Of a stretch of DNA of 64,000 bases, positions 35,340-45,812 are shown piece by piece. The first letter of the stretch is position 1. Each line of letters opens with the position of its first letter. The notes beneath the pieces were generated by a model, which had not been told where the DNA came from, searched no databases, and worked only from the letters and a program-made list of their open reading frames with translations. This DNA comes from Diploptera punctata (lineage: Eukaryota > Arthropoda > Insecta > Blattodea > Blaberidae), in contig JASPKZ010001296.1 of NCBI GenBank assembly GCA_030220185.1, positions 35,001-99,000 of the forward strand, given 5' to 3'. The translations under genes were made by a program, and so were the position numbers.

Positions 35340-35685
35340 AGTATATATGGTATGATATAGAACTATACCGACGGGCCCGGACGGGATTCGAACCCGGAAT
35401 CTATGAGTCTGTACCTTCCAGCCGTGATTTCCATTACACTACAAGGCGAATACAATTCAAAACACTGAGTTTTTCTTCGACTATATGTATTATACTCTGA
35501 TTTATCACTTCAGTGAGTCGCGAGAATACTGTCTTCCACTGCCATCTAGTAGCTGACTATATCCAGTAGCAAATTAAAGAGAATATTTATTTTACTTTAT
35601 AGCAGTGGCGCTTTATCGATGTTATAATTAAATGTTTTTAACATTGAGCAATGCAAGCTTAATATGGTATGATATATATACAGTT
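35340..35685 (-). mobile_element. tRNA-derived SINE, type 6 (minus strand)
   Basis: The minus strand carries CTTGTAGTGTAATGG (A-box-like) and GGGTTCGAATCCCGTCC (exact B box GGTTCGAATCC, about 35390-35403). The acceptor stem does not pair, so it is not a tRNA gene. The downstream body (AGTGGCGCTTTATCGATGTT on the plus strand) has a counterpart near 41140. Confidence 0.65.
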
Positions 35686-35689
35686 TAAC

Positions 35690-36450
35690 ATTTTTTGAGA
35701 GGAGTTCGGACGACAAGAGTCCCTGTAATACATGATAGTGTGCAATTCCAGGTTTCACCTATGTGTAATTTCTTTGTTATCATATTTGTATTTGTAACTA
35801 GCTAATAACCGGTGTGCTCAGCTACACCTAAATAAATAATGTGTTTTGCGTTAGATTGAATAAGAAAAGAAAAAATGATTATAAATTGATATCATTATTA
35901 TTTTTAAAAGACACGTGTTGATCACCCAGTGTTTCCTAAGAATCTAGTTATCCTGATGTTCTTGGCATAAATTATCTGAAAGACAATTTTTTTTTTAATG
36001 TTTAGTTGAATACATGAAAGGAAAAATAATTGGCTATACATTTTTTCTCTTCGTTACTGCAGCTAAATCAACCTAAAACAATTTCATCTTCCAAAACATA
36101 ATATTCAAGCAACCACTATAAGTAAAGCCATACCGTAATTATTTTTAGATACTCCATGCTGGTTCTCGGCGATGACGGAGAATCTACGTGTCCCGATGTA
36201 CTTGACATAATTGAGCTGAAAGACAACATTAATTATTTTCAGTTATCCATAAAAGAATATCCGTCGTGCGCTGCTATTCTTGCACCGAAATCTAATTATC
36301 TCGATCTTCTTGGCATCATTCAAAGACAAAAATGGCGATTGTGAATTATCCATAAAAGATAAACTGTTTTATATATTTCGAGTTTATCGTATTTTGAAAG
36401 GAGTAGGGACGACAAGAGTCCCTGTAATGCATAATAGCTTGCATTTCCGG
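35690..36450. repeat. Degenerate tandem/direct-repeat unit of unknown type
   Basis: GACGACAAGAGTCCCTGTAAT occurs at about 35708 and again at about 36410. Between them, GATGTTCTTGGCATAA, GATGTACTTGACATAA and GATCTTCTTGGCATCA recur with CTGAAAGACAA and TATCCATAAAAG, giving a three-fold degenerate repeat (about 35930-36360). The 62-codon frame 36156-36344 reflects the repeat (DVLDIIELKDN, LDLLGIIQRQK). No family recognised. Confidence 0.6.
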
Positions 36451-37560
36451 AATTGAACCACTTATTCCTATTTGTAATTATTGTTCTTAGAAACTTGAAA
36501 TCAGCCACTTTTTCAGAATTTCCTTCGTTTATAATTAGTTGTCCATTTCCATTATAGTATAACGCATTTCTATCTGTGAACATATATTTACTTTTCTTGA
36601 TGTTTACTTTCGGTCCCAATTTCTTAGTTTTACTCAATAAGGTGTGTGTGTTGCCTCTCGCATCTCCTCGTAATCGCTCAATAATACTACTTCATCAGCA
36701 TAAACTAACAGTCTATTAATAAAATTGAGTTGTAGGCCTTCTTCATTGTCCAATGTTTTGATGACATGCTCTAATAGAAAATTGAATAGTAGGAAAGATA
36801 TTGCATCGCCTTGATTTAACCCATTGTGAGTTTTAAAACTATCCTGAAAATGTTTGCCCACACGCACCCTACTCCTTATGCGATTTAGACAGATTCGTAT
36901 AAGTCTAACCAATTTTCAGGAATTCCGAACTCCAGCAGGATACTATATAACGTCTCCCTCTTAATTGAATCGTATGCCTTTTTTGAAGTCTTCAGTTGAT
37001 GTACAGTACCATTATATTACCATTTTTTTCCAAAAATATGTCTTATATTAAACATCTCATCTGTTGTAGACCTGTTTCTTCTAAATCCACATTGATGATC
37101 CCGTAGCATTGACATCAATATAAGGAGTAAGTCTGTTTACTAATATATTTGTTAGAATTTTGTATGAAGTTGAAAGTAATGAGATGCCCCTGTAGTTGTA
37201 GCAATCAGCTTTATCTCCTTTCTTATAAATAGATACGATAATTGAGTCTTTCCATTCATCTGGATGAGCTTCTTTTTCCCAAATCATATCAGGCAACACT
37301 CTTATTTTGTCCGTCAATTTTTCTCCCTCTGATTTTATCAGTTCTACTGGGATCTCATCTGAACGTGATGCTTTACACATCTTCAATTTCTCTATTGCCA
37401 TTTCAAACTCTAATGCACTTGGTTCTGCGACTAGCATTTCTGCTGTGTGTAAATTATCCTCTTCAATATCCTGTTTTCTATGTACATTTAATAGCTGATT
37501 AAAGTAACTTTCCCATCTATTAAATACATTCCTGGAATCTGCAATCATATCCCAATTTTC
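36320..37560 (-). mobile_element. LINE-B copy, RT domain
   Basis: Minus-strand frames in order. 37081-37548 (155 codons): IADSRNVFNRWESYFNQLLN, MCKASRSDEIPVELIKSEGEK and SIYKKGDKADCYNYRGISLL. 36634-36912: LVRLIRICLNRIRSRVRVGK, NGLNQGDAISFLLFNFLLE and LLVYADEVVLL, with YADD mutated to YADE. 36320-36637: LGPKVNIKKSKYM and FKFLRTIITNR. Between 36912 and 37081 the KAYDS catalytic block lies in a shifted frame. It lacks the C-terminal tail and 3' end. Confidence 0.8.
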
Positions 37561-37787
37561 ATTCCGAATTATGTTTGTTCTAGTCTGAAACTCTTTTTTC
37601 TAACCAAATTCCCTGATACAATACTCTTACTTAAGTAGTTCTATTACATTTTCTTAAGATTTCACAATTTCTAAAAACAAGAGTAACAAGATTGCATTTT
37701 TTTTACTTTCAAGTGAATTAAAAAATATATGTCATGAAGATTCTTCCATTGAATTAAAAACGTTCATGTACATATATATACACTATA
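37561..37787. other. Unassigned sequence
   Basis: AT-rich spacer up to the Tc1-like element. Confidence 0.4.
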
Positions 37788-37789
37788 TA

Positions 37790-39244
37790 TACTACTCAAA
37801 AAATTAGAGGACACATAAGTTTAAACCAAAACCACAAAATAAATATTGTAACGATTTAATTTTTGATAGATGTTTTGAGTTCAAGAATTGTTTAAAATCA
37901 GATTGAAGATCTTCTGGATTTTATCTCTAAATATGTTAGTAAAATTCCAAGAGTTGCTGAAACCAAAGTGAGTTCGTAACGGTTTATTTTTTTAAAAAGC
38001 ACGTTTGAAGAATAATCTGTAGTAGGAAATGTTATTTTTTTGTTCTCTGAAGCTAATACAGAGCAATGAGACCTCTGAATGAAACATCAGTTGCATGAGC
38101 TGTTGCATTGATGGTCGTTCTATTCGACACGTCTCGAGGATTCTTGATTTCAACCCTTCCGTCATCCATAGGCTGTGGAGGCGATATAGAGAGACACATG
38201 GATACATGAGCAGATCCGGGCAAGGTCGTAAGAAGAAGACTACAGTCATACACGATAGATTTCTTGACTTACCAGCTTTGCGCAAAAGAAAATCTACAGC
38301 CAGAGTTCTACAATATCGTTTACGCACAGCAACTGGGACGGTAATTTCTGATCAGACTGTAAGAAATAGGCTGAGAAATGCAAGGTTGAGGTCTAGAATC
38401 TCCTTTAGAGCCCCTCGTTTAACACATCAGCACATAGAAGCCCGGCTGCGATTTGCTCAGAATCATGTCAACTGGAAGCTCCGCCAATGGAAGGGTGTTT
38501 TATTCACTGACGAATCAAGATTTCGTTTGACAGGTTCTGATGGTCGTACACGTAAATGGAGACGGCCTGGCGAACTTTTTGATCCAGCCAGAATTAATGA
38601 ACGTGACAGATATGGAGGTGGTTCGGTTATGGTTTGGGCTGGGATTACTATTGAGTCTCGGGCAGAGCTTGTCGTTGTCCCAAAGCGCATTTATGCTGAT
38701 ATTTACATTAATGGCATTATCCTCCAATATGTTGTACTCTTTGCTAATGGTATGGACCTTATTTTTTTCTAATGCAACATAATGCTACATGTCATACAGC
38801 ACAGGCTAGTGGGGTATGATGGAAAAATTTGTTCGTAAGCGTCCTTGCTGTACCTCAGAACCTTGAAGAAGTTTCACATGCACTCACAGAGGAATGGGAC
38901 AGAATCTCGCAAGTTTCTGTAAGAAGGCATCTGCGAAGCATGCCTCGTAGATGTAATGCGGTCAGTCAGACTCACGGAGAACACAATAAGTACTGAGTGT
39001 TGAAATAATCATGGAAACATAGATTCCAAAAATTGTAAATCTCAAATTTCCTATTTGTGTTCTGTTACAAATAATAACTTGTTCGTATTGCTAATAGTGT
39101 ACAAGAAAATATTGTTTGAATGTCTATTCTAATTTTAGATAACTCATCAATTTAGAATTACAAAAGATCGAAAATTAAATTGTTGCAATGTTCATTCTGG
39201 TATTTTGGTTCAAACTTGTGTTCCTCTAATTTATATGAGTAGTG
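37790..39244 (+). mobile_element. Tc1/mariner-type transposon, both ends present
   Basis: 1455 bases. Long inverted ends of about 80 bases start TACTACTCAAAAAATTAGAG on the left and, read inward, CACTACTCATATAAATTAGAG on the right, continuing with GTTTRAACCAAAA and AACATTGCAACAATTTAAT-type matches. TA dinucleotides flank it (37788-37789 and 39245-39246), as expected for the TA target duplication, although the left side lies in a TA-rich run. It contains one transposase pseudogene. Confidence 0.85.
38066..38995 (+). pseudogene. Tc1-like transposase, inactivated
   Basis: The likely native start is the ATG at 38066 (MRPLNETSVA), followed by a stop and frameshift into the 225-codon frame 38095-38772. 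That frame has the paired-type HTH (RHVSRILDFNPSVIHRLWRRYRETHGY, GRKKKTT), then VLFTDESRF with the first catalytic D and GGGSVMVWAGI. A frameshift at about 38770 leads to MQHNATCHTA, where the normal MQDNARPHTA motif has lost the second catalytic D (now H). The region that should hold the DLNPIE catalytic E is deleted or scrambled, but the tail EEWDRISQ ... RSMPRR is present. The protein would cut and paste at TA; this copy cannot. Confidence 0.9.
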
Positions 39245-39479
39245 TATAGTGTGTGTGTGTGTGTCTACTAACGCCCTAACTATTAGCTGTAGAGTTTAAC
39301 CTGAAGCAAACATTTAAGATACGCTCTAAGCGGTCAAAATTTGTGTGTTTAGGAAACGAACCTCAGTATATGCAATTGAAATAATATGAGAGAGGTATTC
39401 TCCACTCAGAGAAATCCGGTCATTCGAAATAAGGGTTTATCTGAAACAAACCTCTAAAAATTGCTTCAGAAGACGCCAT

Positions 39480-39850
39480 TTTAGTTTCATCGTAAACATA
39501 AATGTAATTTATTGACTTAGGCTTTCACGGCAGGATATTATGATAATCTTCGAGAAGATATCCGGGCTGTTGGCCGTGGACTTGAGGCTTGTAATTCTCC
39601 GACGTGTCGCCAGAGACCGCGTCCGGCATTCTCAAGGGTTGTCTTGAGATGATAATTTTGTCGACTACCTGCCCTCTTTATACATTTTTCCGCGATGTGT
39701 TTTCCATGCTCTACAGCCCAGAAATCTTCTACAAGATCATCAAAAATGCAAAAATAAACGTGTATATCCGTAAATCAGCAACGCAAGACCACACATTCTA
39801 CATATTGAGAAATTCACGGTTCCTGAGTGACGGAGTTTTCTGAATATCTA
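39480..39850 (-). mobile_element. Possible Penelope-like element remnant
   Basis: On the minus strand 39585-39650 reads CTTGAGAATGCC, then GGCGACACGTCGGAG. From memory this resembles a decayed CCTGAGGATGCC ... GGCGAAACGTCGGAG, a segment common at the ends of Penelope-like elements that overlaps their hammerhead-type ribozymes. The plus-strand context GGCTTTCACGGC ... GGGCTGTTGGCCGTGG is also familiar from such repeats. No RT or GIY-YIG domain is visible. Confidence 0.4.
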
Positions 39851-39916
39851 ATCATCTTTATTCTGGTATTATAGTAATGGGGTTTCTTTTGTCTGTTTTT
39901 CATGTATAAATAAATA

Positions 39917-39922
39917 AATATA

Positions 39923-39953
<31 letters not shown>
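39917..39953. repeat. (TA)n microsatellite
   Basis: TA run preceded by AATA units. Confidence 0.85.
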
Positions 39954-39954
39954 G

Positions 39955-40140
39955 GTCATATACGTAGCCTGCAAGAGAAAAAAATACTCAGGCAAGCTTT
40001 GGAATGGATCCCGCTTGGGAAAGGAAAGATAGGTCGACCTAGATTTAAATGGATTGATGATGTAAGTAGAGGTATGAGGGAGCTAGGTCTGGAAGAATTG
40101 GAATGGGAAGATAAATAAGAATGCTGAAAGAAGATGAATA
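39955..40140 (+). pseudogene. LINE ORF2 C-terminal tail (another family)
   Basis: The + strand reads GHIRSLQEKKILRQALEWIP, GKIGRPRFKWIDDV and GMRELGLEELEWEDK. This is the general LINE ending (GRPxxxWxDDV ... LGLxxxxW), distinct from LINE-A and LINE-B. Truncated on both sides. Confidence 0.6.
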
Positions 40141-40181
40141 TTAAAAAGCGTTGGACACAGGAAGATGTTTTATTACATTGA

Positions 40182-40857
40182 CTACTTAACTCATGCCCCA
40201 AATAGGAGTCAATAACCCATCACATTTCAATTATTTTTTATTTACAACCAATCACAGGCGTGTTTCGCATAGAATTTACCAACTAAAGTTTATCACAATA
40301 AAGAAAGCACCTCCTTTTTTAACACTCCGAATAGATCATAGCATTATTTTACAGTGACTGGCTCTGTGAGAAATACGGCTACCACATTCGATATATAGTG
40401 CATGAATGTCAACACATAGCGCATGCGGGAGTTAATATAAAAAAATTGTAGCAATTTAATAAACCACCAAAAAAACACTGTTTTCACATTCTTAAATGTA
40501 TTTTTTGCCAGGGTAATAACATTCGAGAAAAATATAATTGTCATACTTACATCATAGGACATCTGAAAGGAATTAATATTCAGATTGATATGTTTCATTT
40601 TATCTCCGATAGAGTGCATTCTTACAATATTGCGTTCCTTTGGCAATAAATAATATTATCTGATTGCAGTGATGAGCAGAAGAAGCAAATGCAGCGTACC
40701 AATCGTTTCTCATTTGTTTTCAAACATCGTCAATTTATTCGTTAAATAGTCCTAACAAATGCCACTCTTCATTTCCAAATTCTCTAGATAAATTCACTCC
40801 TCACCTCGTGAGTCGTGAATTTATCGATAATTGGAAATCTCTCCTGACATTACTTCT
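40182..40857 (+). mobile_element. HPT element copy 3
   Basis: Starts CTACTTAACTCATGCCCC and ends in the long-form hairpin (about 40760-40852) with an inner CTCACCTCGTGAG palindrome. The left flank base context TTGA and the right CTTCTGAA share TGA. It carries the longest antisense frame of the family (100 codons, 40344-40646), whose first half parallels minus frames in copies 1 and 5. Confidence 0.8.
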
Positions 40858-40898
40858 GAAAACCTGTTTGTAAATAAATAAATAAATAAATAATATTT

Positions 40899-40923
40899 AT
40901 ATATATATATATATATATATATA
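40899..40923. repeat. (TA)n microsatellite
   Basis: TA run after AATA units, adjoining a SINE end. Confidence 0.85.
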
Positions 40924-40924
40924 A

Positions 40925-41180
40925 GACATGAAGCAAAATTCTCGCCTGAACCAGAATTTGACTCGGAAGCTCGAATTCTACATTTTAGTGCGATACCGAG
41001 TTCGATATATAGGCTCCCAGTGCAAACATGAATTGTTCTTTGCTTACATACAATGTTCTGTCATAAGAGGCTGCGGGACATCGCTCACAGTGCCATTTAA
41101 CGACTTATATAACAAGATATAATTTTTGTTAGAAACTTTTGTTTATGGCAGCAACGCTTTCTTATTTCGATGTTACAATT
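40925..41180 (-). mobile_element. SINE type 6 copy (minus strand)
   Basis: ACATGAAGCAAAATTCTCGCCTGAAC at its 3' side (plus strand) parallels ACATGTAAAGCAGAATAAACGCCTGAATCGG at 41619 and similar sequence at 46233 and 49919. The B-box region is decayed (TTTGACTCGGAAG). Body sequence follows (GGCAGCAACGCTTTCTTATTTCGATG). Confidence 0.5.
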
Positions 41181-41189
41181 ATATTTTGA

Positions 41190-41400
41190 TCTGCCGCGGT
41201 GGGATTGTGAATATATTCCTTGCCTCTAGTTCCGAGGACGCAGGTTCAAACCCAGCCGGGATTGATGGATTTTTAGGGTGAAAAAATTCAAGGGATAAGT
41301 CCTCCGGGAGGAGGGACTTTAAGCCGTGGGTCTCGAATCTGAAGATTTCGAGACTCTTAAAAGAATCGTAATCATGAATTAGAGTATTCTGTGCAAAATA
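41190..41400 (+). mobile_element. tRNA-derived SINE, type 4
   Basis: GCCGCGGTGGGATTGTGAAT, CTTGCCTCTAGTTCCGAGG and the B box in GCAGGTTCAAACCC (about 41250-41263), then GCCGGGATTGATGGATTTTTAGGG, CCTCCGGGAGGAGGGACTTTAAGCC and ATCTGAAGATTTCGAGACTC. It ends near AATTAGAGTATTCTGTGCAAAATA. GC-rich and well preserved. Confidence 0.75.
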
Positions 41401-41599
41401 TACCGACTGTTTTTAACCACATAGGCCTATTACCTTAGTTGCCCGCTAGATGTCTCAGTAAGGTAATATGCCAACCCCACATTATTTGCTGACATTTATG
41501 GGTAAATAGGGGTAACTAAATCAGCTTGATTGAAACACTACCACTAGGGAGCACCCTAACCACCGCAAGGGGAAGCAAGTGGAATGTAGATAACTAAAT

Positions 41600-41790
41600 T
41601 GTGATATTTAGCAATGAAAGCTAAATATGACATGTAAAGCAGAATAAACGCCTGAATCGGCATTTGAACCCGGGACCTATAATTCTATACGTTAGTGCGA
41701 TTCTTCTTTGCTATTCAGGCTCGTAGTTCAAACATTAATTTTCCTTTATCAACGCTGCACATTGTGCTATTTCAACAATCTAGGGGGATT
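41600..41790 (-). mobile_element. SINE type 6 copy (minus strand)
   Basis: The minus strand contains GTCCCGGGTTCAAATGCCG, a B box with one deviation, and ends GTTTATTCTGCTTTACATGTC. Same family as 40925, 46195 and 49890. Confidence 0.6.
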
Positions 41791-42188
41791 TAATTCAAAA
41801 TTTCAAAGTTAATTAATAGAAGTGATATTTTGTAATTTAAATGTAAACAAATCTGTTAGCATATATGTGTAATTATTTTGTTGCTAGGCACGCGCAGGGA
41901 CTCATAAATAAGGTCTAAACACAAGAGTCACGCGCATATGCATAGTCTGTCTTATTGAGTAGGTTGATCAATCGAGCTGCTTTGTGTAGAGAATAAAGTC
42001 GGTTTACGTGTTATTTTGATGTTTTATGTTTAATGTAGGTCCTGTAAGTTACGTAAGATAGGTTTAATCTGTTTATATTTACAAGAATGTTAATATGAGA
42101 GAAGACTTTTAACTGTGTTCCAATTTCAGTCTGTTATCCAGATATTTTAGACTAGAACTTTCTTATATGAACGTATATAGCCTTCTAA

Positions 42189-43380
42189 TTGCATTACTTT
42201 TATTTATTGACATGCCTTCTTTGTTTCAGAATGGTTCCTCTTACTTCCCGGCGCGCAATTTTCGAAGTTTGGTCCGAAAATAATAAACGCTGTGATCCAG
42301 TGTATGAATTTGTATTTAAACAAATTAAGCATGTGATAGTCTCTGATGTTGTTTTTAAGAATTTAAAGGCCTACCTGAGAAGTGTGTGCCAGCAAATTGA
42401 AGTATGATGGAACAAATATTATCGTCATCGTGGCAGATTCCTGGAAAGTTATTCAGATTGGCTACAAGAAAATATTACTTTTCCCGTGACCGATTGTCAA
42501 TCTCTGCCTTCTACTTTTACTTCTAGTTCTGGTAGGCCATCAATATCATTCCAAGAATGTTGTGTAGCCTAGAAGAAATATGTTGCTGAATGAAGTTGCG
42601 TGATAAGGGAAAACAAAAGACTCTGCTTGAATAGTCCAATAATTATCCCTTGCATCGCATACGCGAGGCACAAGAATCAAAAAGAGTTGACGGCTGTTTC
42701 TAGATAAACCGAAGAGTTTATCAGGTGATCCCGAACGATGATGATAGATGGCAATTTTTCAACTCACCAATATATATATAAAGACTAAAGTTGAGAATAG
42801 GAAAAGGTATATACAGAACAGATTCAAGAATGAGACAGGCCACTGGTGGAAAATTCCAACATAACAAGCAGGGAATACGAATAATGGAAACACCGCTCGT
42901 CGATTTTCCAGAAACACCGAAAAGACTGCCCAAATAACAGGTGTCAATTTTGAGCTAATGCACCGTTTCCATGTCATATTAGAAACACTGAGTTGTGGAT
43001 TTTCCATAAATGCTGATGCTTTTGCAAAGTAAGCTGATGAAACTAGACATTTGTATTTGAACGAATACAGTTGGTTTTATATGCCAAGCAGTGTGCACAA
43101 AATTTTATGCCACGGCAAGCTTGTTACTGCCTTTTGTATTCTTTCGGAAGAAGCACAAGGAGTAATAAACAAAGATAGTAGAAGATATCGGGAACATTTC
43201 ACAAGAAAACCTTCGAGGGTCAACACAAACACCGATATTTCCACAGACGTATCTTCTGACTCTTTCTTGGCCAACTTGGGGCATAATGCTAAAAGAAAGC
43301 ACCTTATAATTACACAGGAAGTTCCCTCATTGCGCTCAGCACCTACTTTACGGTAGATACAGTGGCAACAGATTCCGACA
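42189..43380 (+). pseudogene. Decayed conserved protein of unknown function
   Basis: Frame 42189-42407 reads SRRAIFEVWSENNKRCDPVYEF, IKHVIVSDVVFKN and YLRSVCQQIEV. After a stop the register continues WNKYYRHRGRFLESYSDWLQENITFPVTDCQSLPST (42408-42515). Frame 43051-43356 carries YSWFYMPSSVHKILCHG, LSEEAQGVINKDSRRYREHFTRKPSRVNTNTD. I recall similar C-termini (MPxSVHKxLIHG ... LSEEAxEARxKExRxYREHxTRK) in many uncharacterised insect proteins, probably repeat-borne, but cannot name a function. A polypyrimidine tract and CAG at about 42211-42230, just before AATGG, look like a splice acceptor. Several stops show it is dead. Confidence 0.5.
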
Positions 43381-44205
43381 AAAGTGACTCAGATTATGCA
43401 GATTAATATTTTCGTACAACATTGCCATCTATCATTTTTCTTTATATGTGCAAAATGATGAGAATAAACAATTCATAACATTTTTCTGTAAGAAATGGAA
43501 AGCAATTGTGATTTTTGTTTTAATTTATAGAATAATGACAATATAGAAATCATAATATACTTTCTAATAATTAGAATACCTGTTTTTAAAATAATGTAAT
43601 TAAAAAATACTTAATAATTGTATATCTTCTTAGAAATATAGGATCATTTGTATTTTCTTATATTTGTAAAATGATAAATTATGGATTTTGTAAAAAAAAC
43701 AATATTTAAGAATTTTGAATTTTAAAATAATGACAAATAATTTATAATAATTATACGTTTTTGTGTTTGAAGTAAAATACCATATGTTCTCTATAATATG
43801 TGAAATGTTTATATTAAAAATATATAATATAAAAAATATAATACGCAGGTGTGATTTTTTAATTTGTAAAATAGCGATAAATAAATAATATTCGTTTTTT
43901 TAAGAAATGCATTATATTTGTATTTTATAATATGTAAATCGATGATATATTATTGAAAATAATAAATTAAATATTTTGGTAAGAAATATAAAATAATTTG
44001 TGTTCATTAATTTTGTAAAATATCGGGAATAAAATAATACGTAGCAAAAATGATTTTTTATTGAAAATATTAGTAGGAATAATTGAAATTGTTAAAAGCG
44101 TTATCCAAATAATGTTACAAAGTGGCATAGAAAACAATTAAGACTGAAAAATGGTAAAATTATCGAGCCAAGAATTAAATCCCACTAGAATCGTCAAATA
44201 TCACA
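43381..44205. repeat. Very AT-rich degenerate sequence
   Basis: Blocks such as TTTGTATTTT(A/C)TAATATGTAAA, AAAATGATAAAT and TTTTTAAAATAATG recur irregularly every 80-120 bases, suggesting an old decayed tandem array. No coding potential. Confidence 0.4.
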
Positions 44206-44210
44206 CTGTG

Positions 44211-44500
44211 CGCTGTGGTCTCGAGGTAGCTTGCTGACTTGTTACGCAGCGGACCCGGGTTCTATTCTCGGTCGTGACAGGGTTCTGGGTGAGGTTCTTT
44301 CGGAGTTTTTCCTCACCTGTAGGACATATGTAAGGAAGCGTAGGGCCCAACGGTCCCCGAAAATCATTCGGCCATCGTCATTTACCGGTGTGGAACGCAA
44401 TGGGAAGCTATCACACCTATAATTCCCTAGTAAAACTGCAAGCATAGTATGAAAATGCTATGACTACTTTGAAATACCAGCCCTCGAGCAGAATACTATA
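44211..44500 (+). mobile_element. tRNA-derived SINE, type 1, copy b
   Basis: Second copy of the SINE at 12499-12845: CGCTGTGGTCTCGAGGTAGC, CGCAGCGGACCCGGGTTC (B box decayed to GGTTCTATTCTC, 44258-44269), CGGAGTTTTTCCTCACCTG, AACGGTCCCCGAAAATCAT, GTGTGGAACGCAATGGGAAG and a tail of ATAGAATAGAATA. Confidence 0.85.
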
Positions 44501-45019
44501 GAATAGAATATACAATTATCCATCATATATTCATTATTTCAGAGATAGCATTCGACCAGAGCATTCAATTAATTTAATTGAGCGTTTCTACTATCAAAAC
44601 GATAGGTCGTCACAGGAATCTTGTTGGTTTTTACGTCAACATTTACTTGTTATAATTTCATACATAATTTAAGTGTGTGTGGGGGGGGGGAAATGTACAC
44701 GCACGACGTTACACGTTCACATGTCAAACTTGAGTTGGGAAATCAGATAAATGGTTGCACGTAATTTGAGAACCCCGACAATGGTTCTAAGTTTTAAGTA
44801 CAGTTCATGCACTTTACGTGATTGTTGTGTGGCATGTACGTGGGCTGCTATTGACTGATCGATGTTCCCACCCCTTCGCAAGTGTGAAACCTTGTACTTA
44901 ATCCTGTTCATTAGACATCCGCCACCTAGTAAGAAATGCTTTTTATTAACTCAAGTCGATAAAAATAAATGAACTGTCGCATTACACATCTCAGAATCCG
45001 TTCCTAAAATGTTTAAATC
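44501..45019. other. Unassigned sequence
   Basis: A 64-codon minus frame (44717-44911, with KVSHLRRGGNIDQSIAAHVHAT) looks less random than most but I do not recognise it. A G9 run lies at about 44682. Confidence 0.35.
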
Positions 45020-45355
45020 CTAAAGAGAAGACTACATAACAGTGAATTAAATGGTCTTTATAGAAAGCCAGATATCTTAAGAACAGTTAAGTCTCATAGA
45101 CTGCGTTGGGCAGGACATGTGGCACGAATAAGGAATGAAATACTTGCATGGAAGCTTCTTGTAGGAAAACAAGAGGGAAAATGCCCAATTGGTAGACCAA
45201 GAATGAGGCGGGAGAATAACATTAACTATGATTTGAAGGAAGTACAGGGGATGATTGGAAAATATTAGCTCACGATAGGGATATATGGAGAGCTTATGTC
45301 CGCTCGCCCATGAACCCACGGGTTCGATAGTGCCAGTGAGGTAGTTAGTTAAATG
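45020..45355 (+). mobile_element. LINE-B copy, C-terminal tail and 3' end
   Basis: RRLHNSELNGLYRKPDI, then SHRLRWAGHVARI, WKLLVGKQEGK and IGRPRMRRENN, ending GGGTTCGATAGTGCCAGTGAGGTAGTTAGTT. Closely parallels 8528-8880. Confidence 0.8.
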
Positions 45356-45410
45356 TAATAAATCTTAATTAAATAGCAAGAAACTCACATCTCACTGATA
45401 TATCGCCAAA

Positions 45411-45812
45411 ACGAAACGTTTTCACAGAGTTTCCCAACTCTTTTGTATGGTAGCGAAGTATGGACGTTGAAACAGAAGGATATACAGAGACTTAGATCTG
45501 CTGAAATGAGATATCTTCGGAGGACTGCAGGATACACACTACTAGATCACAAAAAAATGAAGACATATTAGAAGAATTACACATGGAATCTTTAGAAAAC
45601 AAAATTTCTGATTATAAGTCAAGATGGATGCATCACATGTTCATCGAATGGAAGATCACAGAATACCCAAACAAATGTTAAGATATCAACCTGCAGGAAG
45701 AAGAAGACCAGGACGTCCACTCAAAAGACTTCTGGATGGTGTTTCTCTTGAGGCCGAAACAGGTCAACAAATGGCCTAAATTCGTGAATGTACTATGATG
45801 ATGATGATGATG
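45411..45812 (+). mobile_element. LINE copy with (GAT)n tail
   Basis: LLYGSEVWTLKQKDIQRLRSAEMRYLRRTAGYT (45440-45540) and, after a frameshift, MEDHRIPKQMLRYQPAGRRRPGRPLKRLLDGVSLEAETGQQMA (45640-45778, written here as one run of two motifs joined by few residues). It ends at a stop and a (GAT)n tail (45791-45812). Related to LINE-A but with a different tail, so a sister family. Confidence 0.8.

Noticed and set aside
35378..35455. tRNA gene on the minus strand (clear B box GGTTCGAATCC)
   Set aside because: The acceptor arms do not pair and related sequence with the same downstream body occurs elsewhere, so it is a SINE head.
38463..38727. Minus-strand ORFs within the Tc1-like transposase
   Set aside because: They are shadows of the plus-strand transposase frame.
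44717..44911. 64-codon minus frame as a conserved protein
   Set aside because: It looks somewhat protein-like (RRGGNIDQSIAAHVHAT) but I cannot tie it to any family and there is no second copy here.
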